From Nocardioides iriomotensis (GTDB lineage: Bacteria; Actinomycetota; Actinomycetes; Propionibacteriales; Nocardioidaceae), in the NCBI RefSeq assembly GCF_004168035.1, contig NZ_SDPU01000001.1:124001-188000 (forward strand): a stretch of DNA of 64,000 bases. Direction: 5' to 3'. Below the pieces are notes generated by a model. That model was not told where the DNA came from, did no database searches, and was given only the letters and a program-made list of their open reading frames with translations. Made by a program: the position numbers and the translations under genes. Below, piece after piece: positions 45,072 through 53,678 of the stretch (positions are counted from its first letter, which is position 1; every line of letters starts with the position of its first letter).

Positions 45072-46466
45072 TCAGCCGAGCAGGGCGCGACACACCGTGG
45101 GCAGTGCGGCCGCCACGTCGCGCGCCCGGATCGGTCCGCCTCCGCTCGCGTGCGCGGCGGCGGCACCATGCAGCCACGACCCCACCGAACCGGCGTCGAA
45201 CGCGTCCAGCCCGGCCGCCAGCAGCGAGCCGCACAGCCCGGCGAGCACGTCGCCCGCCCCGGCCGTCGCCAGCCACGGCGGGCCCACGGTCGTGGCCCGC
45301 ACCCGCCCGTCGGGCGCGGCCACCAGCGTGTGCCGCCCCTTGAGCAGCACGACCGCACCGGTCTCCTCGGCAGCCCGTCGCGCGAACCCGAGCTGGTCGG
45401 TCTCGACCTCCTCGCGCTCGACGCCGAGCAGGCGGGCGAGCTCGCCGGCGTGCGGGGTGAGCAGCCGTTCCCCCGACCCGGCGGCGTCGAGGTGCTGCAG
45501 GGCGTCGGCGTCCAGCACCAGCGGTACGCCGTCCGCCGCGGCCTCGCGCACGGCCTCCGCGGCGTCGTCTCCCCCGCCGGACCCGACGACCCACGCCTGC
45601 ACCTGGCCCACGCCGACGACGACCTCGGGGTGGGCCGCCCGGACCTCGTCGGCCGCGGCGCCGACGTAGCGCACCATGCCGGCGAAGCCCGTGCCGGCGC
45701 CGGCGACGCAGAGCACGGCGGCGCCGGGGTACTGCTCGGAGCCGGCGCGGACGCCGACGAGGCCGCGGGTGTACTTGTGCGCCGCCGGCTCGGGCACGGG
45801 TAGCAGCGCGGCCACGTCGTCGGCCTGCAGCGCGGTGACGTCCGCGCGGGGCAGGTCGAGTCCGAGGTCGACGACGTGCACCGTGCCGGCGGCGCGCGCG
45901 GCCGGGTCGACCAGGTGCGCGACCTTGTGCGTCCCGAACGTGACGGTCGCCAGCGCCTCGACGTGCGGCCCGTCGAGCCGGCCGGTGTCGACGTCGACGC
46001 CGCTCGGCACGTCGACGGCCACGACCGGTACGTCGGCGTCGGCGAGCGCGGCCACGAGCGCCGCGGCGTCCGGGCGCAGGCCGCCGCGGCCTCCGATGCC
46101 GACGATCCCGTCGACAGCGAGGTCCGGCCGGGTCGCCAGCGCGGCCACGTCGTCCTCGACCACGCGACCTCCGGCCGCCCGCAGCGCGGCGAGGCCGGCG
46201 GGGTGCGTCTTGTCCGGGCTGAGCAGCCGGGCCGAGACCGCGGCGCCCCGCCGCGCGAGGCGAGCGCCGGCCCACAGCGCGTCGCCGCCGTTGTCGCCCG
46301 AGCCGACCAGCAGGAGCACCCGGGCGCCGTACACGCGGCCGAGGAGGTCAGCGACGGCCGTCGACAGGCCGGTGGCGGCCTGCTGCATCAGCGCGCCCTC
46401 GGGCAGCCGGGCCATCAGGGCGGCCTCGGCCGCTCGCACCTGCTCGACCGTGTGCGCGTCACGCAT
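45072..46466 (-). CDS. nnr: Bifunctional NAD(P)H-hydrate epimerase / ADP-dependent dehydratase
   Basis: 464 residues. The N-terminal half (1-210, YjeF_N) has LLVGSGDNGGDALWAGARLA and VDVPSGVDVDTG, the epimerase part. The C-terminal half is the ribokinase-like dehydratase: LVLDADALQHLD, LTPHAGELARLLG and the ATP/ADP anchor PPWLATAGAGDVLAGLCGSL. Together they repair hydrated NADH and NADPH. TAGCCT seven bases before the ATG suggests a leaderless message, and the divergent methyltransferase gene begins only 34 bp away. Confidence 0.94.
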   Translation of the reverse strand: MRDAHTVEQVRAAEAALMARLPEGALMQQAATGLSTAVADLLGRVYGARVLLLVGSGDNGGDALWAGARLARRGAAVSARLLSPDKTHPAGLAALRAAGGRVVEDDVAALATRPDLAVDGIVGIGGRGGLRPDAAALVAALADADVPVVAVDVPSGVDVDTGRLDGPHVEALATVTFGTHKVAHLVDPAARAAGTVHVVDLGLDLPRADVTALQADDVAALLPVPEPAAHKYTRGLVGVRAGSEQYPGAAVLCVAGAGTGFAGMVRYVGAAADEVRAAHPEVVVGVGQVQAWVVGSGGGDDAAEAVREAAADGVPLVLDADALQHLDAAGSGERLLTPHAGELARLLGVEREEVETDQLGFARRAAEETGAVVLLKGRHTLVAAPDGRVRATTVGPPWLATAGAGDVLAGLCGSLLAAGLDAFDAGSVGSWLHGAAAAHASGGGPIRARDVAAALPTVCRALLG

Positions 46467-46500
46467 GGACCTCAGGCTAGAGCGTCCCTACCGTGTCGCC
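46467..46500. promoter_or_regulatory. Compact divergent promoter region, two leaderless starts in 34 bp
   Basis: Minus-strand TAGCCT (plus 46474-46479) lies seven bases before the nnr ATG; plus-strand TACCGT (46489-46494) lies six bases before the ATG at 46501. The -10 boxes are only nine bases apart, so polymerases firing the two ways would exclude each other. Confidence 0.5.
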
Positions 46501-47511
46501 ATGGACGTGCGTGCGATGGCCAAGGTCGTCCGCGCGGGGGACATCCGGACCCGCGTGCGGGCGTTGCGCGATGGACAGGCCGCGATCCGGCTCGCGATGA
46601 CCGCAGCCGCGGTCGACCTCGGCGTGCTCGACACGCTGGAGACCCCGCGGACGGTCGAGGAGCTCGGCGAGCGGCACGGGTTCGTCGACGTCGACCTGGC
46701 CCGCGCGTTCGTCGCCACGCTGGAGGCCGGCGGTCTTGTGACACGGTCCGGCGACCGTCTGCGCCTCACCCGACGCGGCACGGTCGTGCGCTCCGACCCG
46801 GTGGTGCGCGCGACGTACTCCGCCTTCAGCGACTTCCACACGGGGCTGTACCGCGACCTCGGCGGACAGCTCGGCGGCGGCAGCGCACGCGACGACGTGA
46901 CCCGGCGCGCACCGGCGATCGCCGACCTGTCGCGGTTCATGCAGCCGCTGGTGGAGTCGCTCCTGCGCGGCGTGGTGGAGTCCCGGCCGACACGCTCGGT
47001 GCTCGACGTGGGCTGCGGGGCCGGGATGCTGCTGTCCACGATGCTGCACGCAGCCCCGGACGCGACCGGCACCGGCCTCGAGCTCGACCCCGCGGCGGCC
47101 GCCCTGGCCGAGCGGAACCTCACCGACCAAGGTCTGGCACAACGCTCGGAGGTGCTCGTCGGCGAGGCGCGCGAGCGGCTGGCGGGGCGGTCCGGGTTCG
47201 ACGTCGCGCTCCTGGCGAACGTCGTCTACTACCTGCCCGTCGACGAACGACCCGCGCTCCTTCGGCTGGTCCACGACGTGCTCGCGCCGGGCGGCACCGT
47301 CGTCGTGGTGACCACCGTGCTCGAGGACAACGCGTTCAGCCGGCACTTCGACCTGCTCCTGCGGGCGCAGGAGGGCGCGATGCAGCTGCCGGTGGCCGAG
47401 GAGCTGGCCGGGCAGCTGCGCGAGGCCGGGTTCGCCGATCCGCAGGTGCGGCGGGTCTCCCCCGGCGAGTCGATGACGGCGTTCGTCGCGTCGGTTCCTG
47501 GCGTCGTCTAG
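46501..47511 (+). CDS. SAM-dependent O-methyltransferase-like protein
   Basis: 336 residues. The N-terminal helical/winged domain (MTAAAVDLGVLDTLETPRTV, then TLEAGGLVTRSGDRLRLTRR) is a dimerisation type like that of small-molecule O-methyltransferases. The catalytic part has SVLDVGCGAGMLLSTMLHAA near residue 170, LLANVVYYLPVDERPALLRL and LAPGGTVVVVTTV. Substrate unknown. Its stop shares the four bases CTAG (47508-47511) with the stop of the convergent PhnB-like gene. Confidence 0.82.
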   Translation: MDVRAMAKVVRAGDIRTRVRALRDGQAAIRLAMTAAAVDLGVLDTLETPRTVEELGERHGFVDVDLARAFVATLEAGGLVTRSGDRLRLTRRGTVVRSDPVVRATYSAFSDFHTGLYRDLGGQLGGGSARDDVTRRAPAIADLSRFMQPLVESLLRGVVESRPTRSVLDVGCGAGMLLSTMLHAAPDATGTGLELDPAAAALAERNLTDQGLAQRSEVLVGEARERLAGRSGFDVALLANVVYYLPVDERPALLRLVHDVLAPGGTVVVVTTVLEDNAFSRHFDLLLRAQEGAMQLPVAEELAGQLREAGFADPQVRRVSPGESMTAFVASVPGVV

Positions 47512-47981
47512 TCGCCGTCGTACGCCGCCTGCAGCGCGCCGACGTCGATCTTGCCCATCTTCAGCATCGCCTGGCACACGCGCTGGTTGGCCGCGGTCGA
47601 GTAGTCGCCGGACAGCTCCTCGAGCTCGCGCGGGATGACCTGCCACGAGACGCCGTACTTGTCCTTGCACCAGCCGCAGGCGCCGGGCTCACCGCCGTCC
47701 GCGGTGAGCGTCGCCCAGTAGTGGTCGACCTCGTCCTGCCCGTCGACCCGGAGGTAGAACGAGAACGCCTCGTCGAGCTGGAGATCCGGCCCCGCGCTGA
47801 GACCGATGACCTCGTGTCCCCCGACGGTGAACTCCACGACCTCTGCGACGGGGTTGTCGGGGTCGGTGCGGGCTGTGGTCACTCGCGTCACGGACGAGTC
47901 GGGGATGTGCTCGGCGTAGAAGTGCGCCGCCTCGACCGCCTTGTCGTTCCCGAACCACAGATGCGTGCGTACGGATGCCAT
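47508..47981 (-). CDS. VOC-superfamily PhnB-like protein
   Basis: 157 residues. ATG at 47981 has an AAGGAG ribosome site; a longer start at 48008 is unlikely. The sequence THLWFGNDKAVEAAHFYAEH, VVEFTVGGHEVIGLSAGPDL, AFSFYLRVDGQDEVDHYWAT and CGWCKDKYGVSWQVIP is the 3-demethylubiquinone-9 methyltransferase-like PhnB form. Despite that name, no methyltransferase fold is present. Function unknown; many act on antibiotics or thiols. Confidence 0.85.
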   Translation of the reverse strand: MASVRTHLWFGNDKAVEAAHFYAEHIPDSSVTRVTTARTDPDNPVAEVVEFTVGGHEVIGLSAGPDLQLDEAFSFYLRVDGQDEVDHYWATLTADGGEPGACGWCKDKYGVSWQVIPRELEELSGDYSTAANQRVCQAMLKMGKIDVGALQAAYDGD

Positions 47982-48128
47982 CTCCACTCCTTCTGTCCCA
48001 GGACCCAACGGATGGATGGGTCGCTCGTCAGGACCGACCCGTCGACCGCCGCGAACTCATCGGCTGAACCCTTGTGGACAGGGAGAACGGCGTCCGAAAA
48101 CTGTCGGTTCTCGATGGTCGAATGAGTC

Positions 48129-49415
48129 ATGGCAGCGCACCCGGCACCCGAGCAGGCGGACTCCCCCGCCGCGGTGCTGGCTGCGGTCCGCGCCTCCCGT
48201 GAGGTCGCCGATCGTGAGGAAGCACGGATCCTGGCGCTGGCGGTGGACTGGGCGGCGATGCACTCGATCGACCGGCCAGTTCTCCTGGCCGGACCCGGGA
48301 CCCCTCAGGTGGACGAGTTCTGCGTCGCGGAGCTCGCAGCGGCCCTGCGGATCTCGACCGACGCCGGCCGGTCGTTGCTCGCCGAGGCGGTCGAGCTCGC
48401 GCATCGGCTACCGCAGACGTGGTCACGGGTCCGTGCCGGTGAGCTGCCCGCCTGGCGGGCCCGGCGGGTCGCCCGCGCGACGATCGTCCTGTCCCGGGAG
48501 GGGGCGGCGTTCGTGGACCGGCACGTCGCGCCGTTCGCCCACCGGGTCGGGCTCGCCCAGCTGGACCGGCTGGTCGAGGAGGCGCTGGTCCGGTTCGAGC
48601 CCGACCTCGCCGACGCCCGCCGCCGCGCCGCGGCCGACGGTCGGCACGTCACGGTGCACACCGACCAGGTCGGCTACGACGGCACCGTGCACGTCGAGGG
48701 CGACCTCGACCTCGCCGACGGGCTCGACCTCGACGCCGCCCTGACCGACGGCGCGGCTCGGCTGGCCGACCTGGGCTGCACGGACTCGCTCGACGTCCGC
48801 CGCGCGCACGCGCTCGGCGAGCTCGCCCGCGGTACCGACCCGACGCTGGAGTTGCCGGTCCCCGGTCGCGAGGTCGTGCTGCATGTGCACGTCACCCCCG
48901 ACGCCCTCAACGGGCAGGGCGGCACTCACCTCGCGCGGGTGGACAACACCCGTTCCTTCGTCGACGCCGACCAGGTCCGCACCTGGTGCGGCACCCCCGG
49001 CACCACCATCACCGTCCGGCCAGTGCTCGACCTCGACGAGCACATCAGTAGCACCGCCTACGAGACCCCCGACCGGCTCGCCGAACAGGCCACCCACGTC
49101 GACGGCACCTGCGTGTTCCCGTGGTGCACCCGCCCCGCCCGCGGCCACCATGGCACCGACTGCGACCACGTCGTACCGCATGCCGAGGGCGGACCCACCT
49201 GCTCGTGCAACATCGCGAGGCTCTGCCGCCGGCACCACCGGCTCAAGACCCACACCGCCTGGCGCTACACGGTGCTCGAGCGCGGCAGCTACCTGTGGAC
49301 CAGCCCGCACGGACTGGGATTCCTCCGGGACCGCACCGGCACCATCGACGTGACGCCTCCCGATCGACCGTCAGGCAGACACGCCGGCCATCTCCTCGTC
49401 GTCTCCGACCCCTGA
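48129..49415 (+). CDS. DUF222 and HNH endonuclease-domain protein (13E12-type)
   Basis: 428 residues. The first 300 follow DUF222 (REVADREEARILALAVDWAA, then AALRISTDAGRSLLAEAVEL). The C-terminal HNH nuclease has CVFPWCTRPARGHHGTDCDH, HVVPHAEGGPT and CRRHHRLKTH, with paired Cys that bind zinc. Members exist in many copies per actinobacterial genome and are named after mycobacterial 13E12 repeat proteins; their role is debated, with mobile-element origin suspected. An IS fragment begins within 70 bp. Confidence 0.92.
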   Translation: MAAHPAPEQADSPAAVLAAVRASREVADREEARILALAVDWAAMHSIDRPVLLAGPGTPQVDEFCVAELAAALRISTDAGRSLLAEAVELAHRLPQTWSRVRAGELPAWRARRVARATIVLSREGAAFVDRHVAPFAHRVGLAQLDRLVEEALVRFEPDLADARRRAAADGRHVTVHTDQVGYDGTVHVEGDLDLADGLDLDAALTDGAARLADLGCTDSLDVRRAHALGELARGTDPTLELPVPGREVVLHVHVTPDALNGQGGTHLARVDNTRSFVDADQVRTWCGTPGTTITVRPVLDLDEHISSTAYETPDRLAEQATHVDGTCVFPWCTRPARGHHGTDCDHVVPHAEGGPTCSCNIARLCRRHHRLKTHTAWRYTVLERGSYLWTSPHGLGFLRDRTGTIDVTPPDRPSGRHAGHLLVVSDP

Positions 49416-49480
49416 TCACCGCGCCCCTTCCTGCGTGTGTCCCTGTTGCACGGACGGAGCCGATGGTCACCGTGCGAGGC

Positions 49481-50182
49481 ATGTCGTACGCAAGTGACCT
49501 GACCGATGACCAGTGGGACCTGATGGAGCCGGTGTTCAACGCGCCGGGCAAGCGTGGCCGCAAGCACGCCGATGACCTGCGCACCGTGGTGGACGCGATG
49601 TTGTACATCGCCCAGACCGGTTGCCAGTGGCGCTACCTCCCGGAGTCGTTCGGACCATGGACTCGGGTCTGGTCACAGTTGCGTCGCTGCTCCAACGGCG
49701 GATTCACCTTCCACGACCGAGGTGGTCCCTACGGCCGCACCAAGGGCGCCAAGCGTGTCGTCGCAGTCGACGTGACCGGCCTCCCGGTGGGCGCGCTGGT
49801 CGTGCCCGCATCGACCCACGAGAACCGGGCCAGCGAGTTGATGTTGAAGCACCTGACCCGGCAGGGCGTCACTGACCGGCTCGAGCTCGTCTTGGTGGAT
49901 CGTGGGGTCACCGCGGCCGCCGCTCGCGCACTGGGCCGAGACCACGACCTCGAGGTCCGCCGAGTCGGGTGGGACGACAAGCAGCCGGTGTTCCGGCCCA
50001 TCCGGCACGCCTGGCGGGTCGAGGTGGCCCACGGCCGCCTTGGACGCTCCCGCCGCCTGGCGAAGTCGTTCGAGAACACCACCACGTCGGCGACCGGCTG
50101 GCTCCAGGTCGCGTGCATCGCCACCACGCTGCGCCACCTGTCCCGGGGACCAGTCCGCCGGCCAGCCGCGCTGGCAGCATGA
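49481..50182 (+). pseudogene. IS5-type transposase remnant with internal deletion
   Basis: The open frame reads MSYASDLTDDQWDLMEPVFN, QTGCQWRYLPESFGPWTRVW, then jumps from QLRRCS to NGGFTFHDRGGPYGRTKGAK, and ends with VFRPIRHAWRVEVAHGRLGR and SATGWLQVACIATTLR. In intact relatives I expect about 45 residues here, including the I-D-T/S strand with the first catalytic Asp of DDE, so this copy should be dead although the frame is still open. An in-frame ATG at 49463 would add 6 residues. It sits between a DUF222/HNH gene and a HIT gene. Confidence 0.75.
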
Positions 50183-50210
50183 CTCACCGCCCTGAGGAAC
50201 CGCGCGGAAC

Positions 50211-50250
50211 GCGGCAGATCCGGTAACCAGCGGCCCAGGCGATCTGCCGC
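50211..50250. repeat. 10-bp perfect inverted repeat after the transposase remnant
   Basis: GCGGCAGATC (50211-50220), 20 bases, GATCTGCCGC (50241-50250). It lies 28 bp after the transposase stop and 95 bp before the HIT gene. It could be a terminator hairpin or part of the element's end; a matching left end was not found by eye. Confidence 0.5.
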
Positions 50251-50345
50251 AGTGCCGACCGTCAGCGTTCGTGGCTGCGACGAGCTCCGGGCGCTCTTCA
50301 AGCCGGATGTCGGGGCCCGACGCCTCCCTGGCAGGATCCTCTCCC

Positions 50346-50819
50346 GTGACTGAGACAGAGGACTGGAAGCGTGACCGCGTGGGCTCCGCGCTGCGCGGCG
50401 AGAACCCCACAGTGCTGGCTCGGCTCGACGCCGGCTTCGCGGTGATCGGCGACGTGCAGTTCCTGCCGGGCTACTGCGTGTTCATCAGCGACGACCCGGG
50501 AGCGGACCGGCTCACCGACCTTCCCCGGGAGCGGCGCCTCGCGTTCCTGGCCGGCGCGGAACGGCTCGCCGAGGCGGTCGAGAACGTCTGCGGGCGGCGC
50601 GCCGCGGATTTCCGGCGCATCAACCTGGAGATCCAGGGCAACCATGACGCGTTCCTGCACGCCCACGTCTGGCCGCGCTACTCCTGGGAGGGCGAGTTCG
50701 CGGACGGGCCGGTCGGGCAGTACGACGCCGACCGTTGGTCCGACCCGGCCACCGCTTTGGGGGTGGAGCACGACAGCCTCCGGGAGGAACTTGTCACGGA
50801 GCTGCTCCGCCTCGTTTGA
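50346..50819 (+). CDS. HIT-domain protein (Ap4A hydrolase-like)
   Basis: 157 residues from GTG. The HIT core has GFAVIGDVQFLPGYCVFISD and the active-site region INLEIQGNHDAFLHAHVWPR. Of the His-x-His-x-His triad the first is Phe here, while the second and third are kept (LHAHV). The nucleotide-handling catalytic His should be one of these. It probably hydrolyses dinucleoside polyphosphates or AMP esters. Start at 50346 is preferred to an upstream reading that contains no homologous sequence; CAGGAT lies eight bases before. Confidence 0.75.
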   Translation: MTETEDWKRDRVGSALRGENPTVLARLDAGFAVIGDVQFLPGYCVFISDDPGADRLTDLPRERRLAFLAGAERLAEAVENVCGRRAADFRRINLEIQGNHDAFLHAHVWPRYSWEGEFADGPVGQYDADRWSDPATALGVEHDSLREELVTELLRLV

Positions 50820-51012
50820 TCCATGTCATCGGCAGTTCCCGAAGTTGAGCGAGTGAGCCGAGGATTGCCCGCCGTCCCGTCCCTGTGACATCCGCTCATC
50901 GGCAGAGTCCGAGCTTCACTATCTGCGGCATGAGCGGACGCTGGGCCGCCATCCGACCTTCGGCCTGAGCGGTTGTTTCGACCACGGAGCCAGCGGCCTC
51001 CGATGCGACACT

Positions 51013-51555
51013 GTGCGGGTGTCGCAGAGGTTCGACCGGGAGCCGATTCACGAAGAGTTGGAGCGCGTCCGACTCGATCTCCACCAACTTATCGAGCAGG
51101 CGACGGCCGTGGGGCTACGCCGCGCCACCGACGGGACCCGATGGACGAACGGCCAGATGTTGTGGCACATGGTCTTCGGCTACCTCATCGTTCGGCGGTT
51201 GCTGCCCGGCGTTCGCCTGTTCGGGAGGCTCCCCGATGCGTACAGCCGCCGGTTCGCGGCGGCGCTGAACGCCGGTACGCGTCCCTTCCACGTGATCAAC
51301 TACCTCGGCGGTTGCGGCGGCGCTCTCGTGTTCAGGGGTGCCCGTCTGACCCGGCTCCTCGACCGAACCGTGAACCAACTTCATCGCCGTCTCGACGCCG
51401 AGAGCGACGAATCCCTAGGGAGGCAGATGCACTTTCCGGTCCGGTGGGACCCTTTCTTCGCGGACCGCATGACCGTGGCCGACGTGTACCACTACGGCAC
51501 CCAGCACTACGACTTCCATCGGACCCAGCTCACCCTCGAGCCGAGCAACCGGTGA
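51013..51555 (+). CDS. DinB-like metal-binding helical protein
   Basis: 180 residues from GTG (a second GTG at 51019 is equally possible). The four-helix DinB fold is suggested by EELERVRLDLHQLIEQATAV, MLWHMVFGYLIVRRLLP and DVYHYGTQHYDFHRTQL; His in the second and last segments could bind a metal as in DinB/YfiT proteins, some of which are thiol-S-transferases using mycothiol or bacillithiol. Codon choice is less GC-biased than in neighbours, fitting the accessory region. Confidence 0.6.
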   Translation: MRVSQRFDREPIHEELERVRLDLHQLIEQATAVGLRRATDGTRWTNGQMLWHMVFGYLIVRRLLPGVRLFGRLPDAYSRRFAAALNAGTRPFHVINYLGGCGGALVFRGARLTRLLDRTVNQLHRRLDAESDESLGRQMHFPVRWDPFFADRMTVADVYHYGTQHYDFHRTQLTLEPSNR

Positions 51556-51559
51556 CGGG

Positions 51560-51871
51560 CTACGGCAAGCGATTGCCAAGCCAGCGCAGTGGCCGCCCGA
51601 ACACCGGGTGACGGTGCCAGTTGCGGTCGATCACGCCCCTCCGGAGACGGCGGAACCGATCGCGCAGGCTAACCAGAACCCCGGTCCTGTCGCGGTCCTC
51701 GATCTCCCATGCTTCCTTGGCCGCCCAGCGGGCACACGGGCGGCACATCGCCACCTCTGGATGGTTGCCAAGATGGATCATCCGGTCCGGGTCGTCGATC
51801 GACCCACAGCACCAGCACTGCCCCGGCGGTGGGTCGGGGTGGCCAGATTCCATGGCGAGCGGCGTATCCAT
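51560..51871 (-). CDS. Small Cys-rich protein with two CxxC-like knuckles, unknown function
   Basis: 103 residues from ATG 51871. The Cys pairs in QCWCCGSIDDP and VAMCRPCARWAAKE form a likely zinc knuckle; the rest is basic and helical (RDRFRRLRRGVIDRNWHRHP). A longer start at 51976 would overlap the upstream thioredoxin-like gene by about 100 bp and adds no recognisable sequence. The start is 2 bp after that gene's stop. Confidence 0.5.
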   Translation of the reverse strand: MDTPLAMESGHPDPPPGQCWCCGSIDDPDRMIHLGNHPEVAMCRPCARWAAKEAWEIEDRDRTGVLVSLRDRFRRLRRGVIDRNWHRHPVFGRPLRWLGNRLP

Positions 51872-51873
51872 GG

Positions 51874-52125
51874 TCAGATACTCGCCGCCCGGGCTGCCTG
51901 CTCCTTGAGAGCCTTTCGAAGGTCTCGCAACGCGGGCACGTTCCGTGGACCTTCTGGTGTCGGGTAGACCCGACAAGCCAGAGAGCCACCTGTCGTCCCG
52001 CCCTCGAACAGATCAACGCCGTCCACAAGGAAAGCCGGAGAGCCAGCGAAGCGGCGCGCTCTCGCGGTCTCCTCGCTGTCGATGGTTTCGAACCATGAAC
52101 TGTGTTTGCGCCATACCGATGTCAT
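51874..52125 (-). pseudogene. Thioredoxin-like family protein lacking its redox motif, probably N-terminally truncated
   Basis: 83 residues. The part RFAGSPAFLVDGVDLFEGGT and SLACRVYPTPEGPRNVPALR matches the C-terminal half of small thioredoxin-like (alkylmercury lyase-related) proteins, in which an N-terminal strand with a CPNC-like motif normally precedes. Here only 16 unrelated residues (MTSVWRKHSSWFETID) lie before it, so the redox centre is absent. A ribosome site (GAGGG) does exist, so the fragment may still be translated. The upstream gene ends only about 10 bp away. Confidence 0.5.
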
Positions 52126-52134
52126 CGAGCGCCC

Positions 52135-52806
52135 TCAGTCGCTGGGGTCACCCGACACGCTCTCCGCACCGTCCGGCCAGGAGGCGATGCAGACCCGGTT
52201 GCCGGCGCGGTCGGAGAGGACCCACCACGCCGGCGCCTCGGAGTCCTCAACCACGCGGCCGCCGGCTGCGAGGGCAGCCTCGAGGCGTCGAACGGCGTGC
52301 TCGCGAGCCACCGACACGTCGACGTGCATCGCGTGCCGCAACGGTTTCGCCGGGTCGAGGTCCTGCATCCAGACCGTGGACCCGTGCCCGAGCGGGTCGA
52401 TGCCGTTGTCGTCGGCCAAGGTGTCGTAGCCCAGGACGGCCCGCCAGAAGGCGACGTCCAGGTCGCCGGGCCTGGCGGCCACCGCCAGCTGGACCTCCTG
52501 CACGGCACCACGGTCGGCGACGGCCCCGCGGCGACGAGCGACCTCGGAGATTGCCTGCGCCATCTCGACGTGGTGCGGCTCCAGGAACCCGATGCCGCGT
52601 GTCAGCCGCACGGTCAGACGGCGATCGGCAAGCGTCAGCAGGGCACCTGAACCGTCCAGCCCGGGTACTGCGGAGATCTCAGCCGCCAGGGCACTCGCCT
52701 CGGCGAGCGAGCCCACGTCGTACGCCGCCGTGGCCCCACCGTGCAGCACCACCCAGTCCTCGACCCCGCCTGCCGCGAGGAAGTCCCGCCACGCCTGCCT
52801 GCTCAT
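52135..52806 (-). CDS. Pterin-carbinolamine dehydratase-like domain fused to a VOC domain
   Basis: 223 residues. The N-terminal 100 residues follow PhhB-like proteins: SRQAWRDFLAAGGVEDWVVL, LTLADRRLTVRLTRGIGFLE and AQAISEVARRRGAV. The active His-His of real dehydratases is not clearly kept. The C-terminal VOC domain covers 115-220 (VQLAVAARPGDLDVAFWRAV, VWMQDLDPAKPLRHAMHVDV, APAWWVLSDRAGNRVC). This pairing is frequent in actinobacteria and is usually annotated simply as VOC; function unknown. Confidence 0.75.
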   Translation of the reverse strand: MSRQAWRDFLAAGGVEDWVVLHGGATAAYDVGSLAEASALAAEISAVPGLDGSGALLTLADRRLTVRLTRGIGFLEPHHVEMAQAISEVARRRGAVADRGAVQEVQLAVAARPGDLDVAFWRAVLGYDTLADDNGIDPLGHGSTVWMQDLDPAKPLRHAMHVDVSVAREHAVRRLEAALAAGGRVVEDSEAPAWWVLSDRAGNRVCIASWPDGAESVSGDPSD

Positions 52807-52951
52807 GACGCCACCACACCACAGAACCCGGCGCGGCACGTCGCGGTGGGGCCGCCGGCGGGTCGACGCGCGTCGACTTTGCCGAGAAATGTCGAAGTCC
52901 GAGGGCTCCGACCGTCACCGTGGTGTCAGACCGCGACCGAGAGGAAGTGCT

Positions 52952-53308
52952 GTGCCCGAGTACGTCGTCATGTTCCCTGCCGACAACGAGGCGGAGTGGG
53001 AGGCCGGCACCGAGGCCGACCACCAGGCCACGTTCGACATCGACCACGAGTTCGCGAAGCTGCTGGCGGCACGCGGCGGCGCCGTGACGGGTGGCGCCGG
53101 CCTCGCGCACAGCAGCAAGGCCCGGACGATCACGCGCGGACCGACGTCGCAGGCGATGGTCACGGACGGTCCCTTCGCGGAGAGCGTCGAGCAGCTGTCC
53201 GGCTTCTTCATCGTCACCTGCGACGACTACGACGCGCTCCTGGAGGCCGCCGCGGTGCTCGTCAACGCGCACCCCGTCGTGGAGATCCGCCCCGTCGACG
53301 AGTCCTGA
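52952..53308 (+). CDS. YciI-like (DGPF-domain) protein
   Basis: 118 residues from GTG with a GAGAGGAAG ribosome site. The family marks are present: VPEYVVMFPADNEAEW at the start, VTDGPFAESVEQLSGFFIVT (DGPF motif) and NAHPVVEIRPVDES at the end. These small ferredoxin-like-fold proteins often accompany ECF sigma factors, but none is adjacent here. Function unknown. It converges on acpS with a 3-bp gap. Confidence 0.88.
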   Translation: MPEYVVMFPADNEAEWEAGTEADHQATFDIDHEFAKLLAARGGAVTGGAGLAHSSKARTITRGPTSQAMVTDGPFAESVEQLSGFFIVTCDDYDALLEAAAVLVNAHPVVEIRPVDES

Positions 53309-53311
53309 CGG

Positions 53312-53662
53312 CTACGACTCCAGCACCACCACGGCCGAGGCGATCCCGGCGTCGTGGGAGAGCGACACGTGGATGCTGCGCGCCCCGACCTCGTCGAACC
53401 GTGCCCGCACCGAGCCCCGGATCTCCAGCAGCGGGCGGCCGGTCGACTCGTTGACGATCTCGGCGTCGAGCCAGGCCATGCCGGTCGGCGCGCCGAGCGC
53501 CTTGGCCAGCGCCTCCTTGGCCGCGAAGCGCGCCGCGAGCGAGGCCGGCGAGCGCTCCCGCTCGGTCGGCGTGAACAGCCGCTCGCGCAGCGCCGGGGTG
53601 CGCTCGAGCGACTCGGCGAAGCGGTCGATGTCGACCACGTCGATGCCGACGCCGATGATCAC
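53312..53662 (-). CDS. acpS: Holo-[acyl-carrier-protein] synthase
   Basis: 116 residues. The start [20 protein letters not shown] carries the Mg-binding Asp, and [20 protein letters not shown] the catalytic Glu and Lys of AcpS. It attaches phosphopantetheine from CoA to acyl-carrier proteins. It follows glmS by 16 bp on the same strand; coaA, encoding the first step of CoA synthesis, is next to glmS, so the three are a conserved actinobacterial group. Confidence 0.94.
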   Translation of the reverse strand: MIIGVGIDVVDIDRFAESLERTPALRERLFTPTERERSPASLAARFAAKEALAKALGAPTGMAWLDAEIVNESTGRPLLEIRGSVRARFDEVGARSIHVSLSHDAGIASAVVVLES

Positions 53663-53678
53663 CGGACCGCCCCGCGGC

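Noticed and set aside
48129-49415. DUF222/HNH gene as part of a phage-defence or restriction system
   Set aside because: No methyltransferase, helicase or toxin-like partner is adjacent; this family is normally found alone in many copies.
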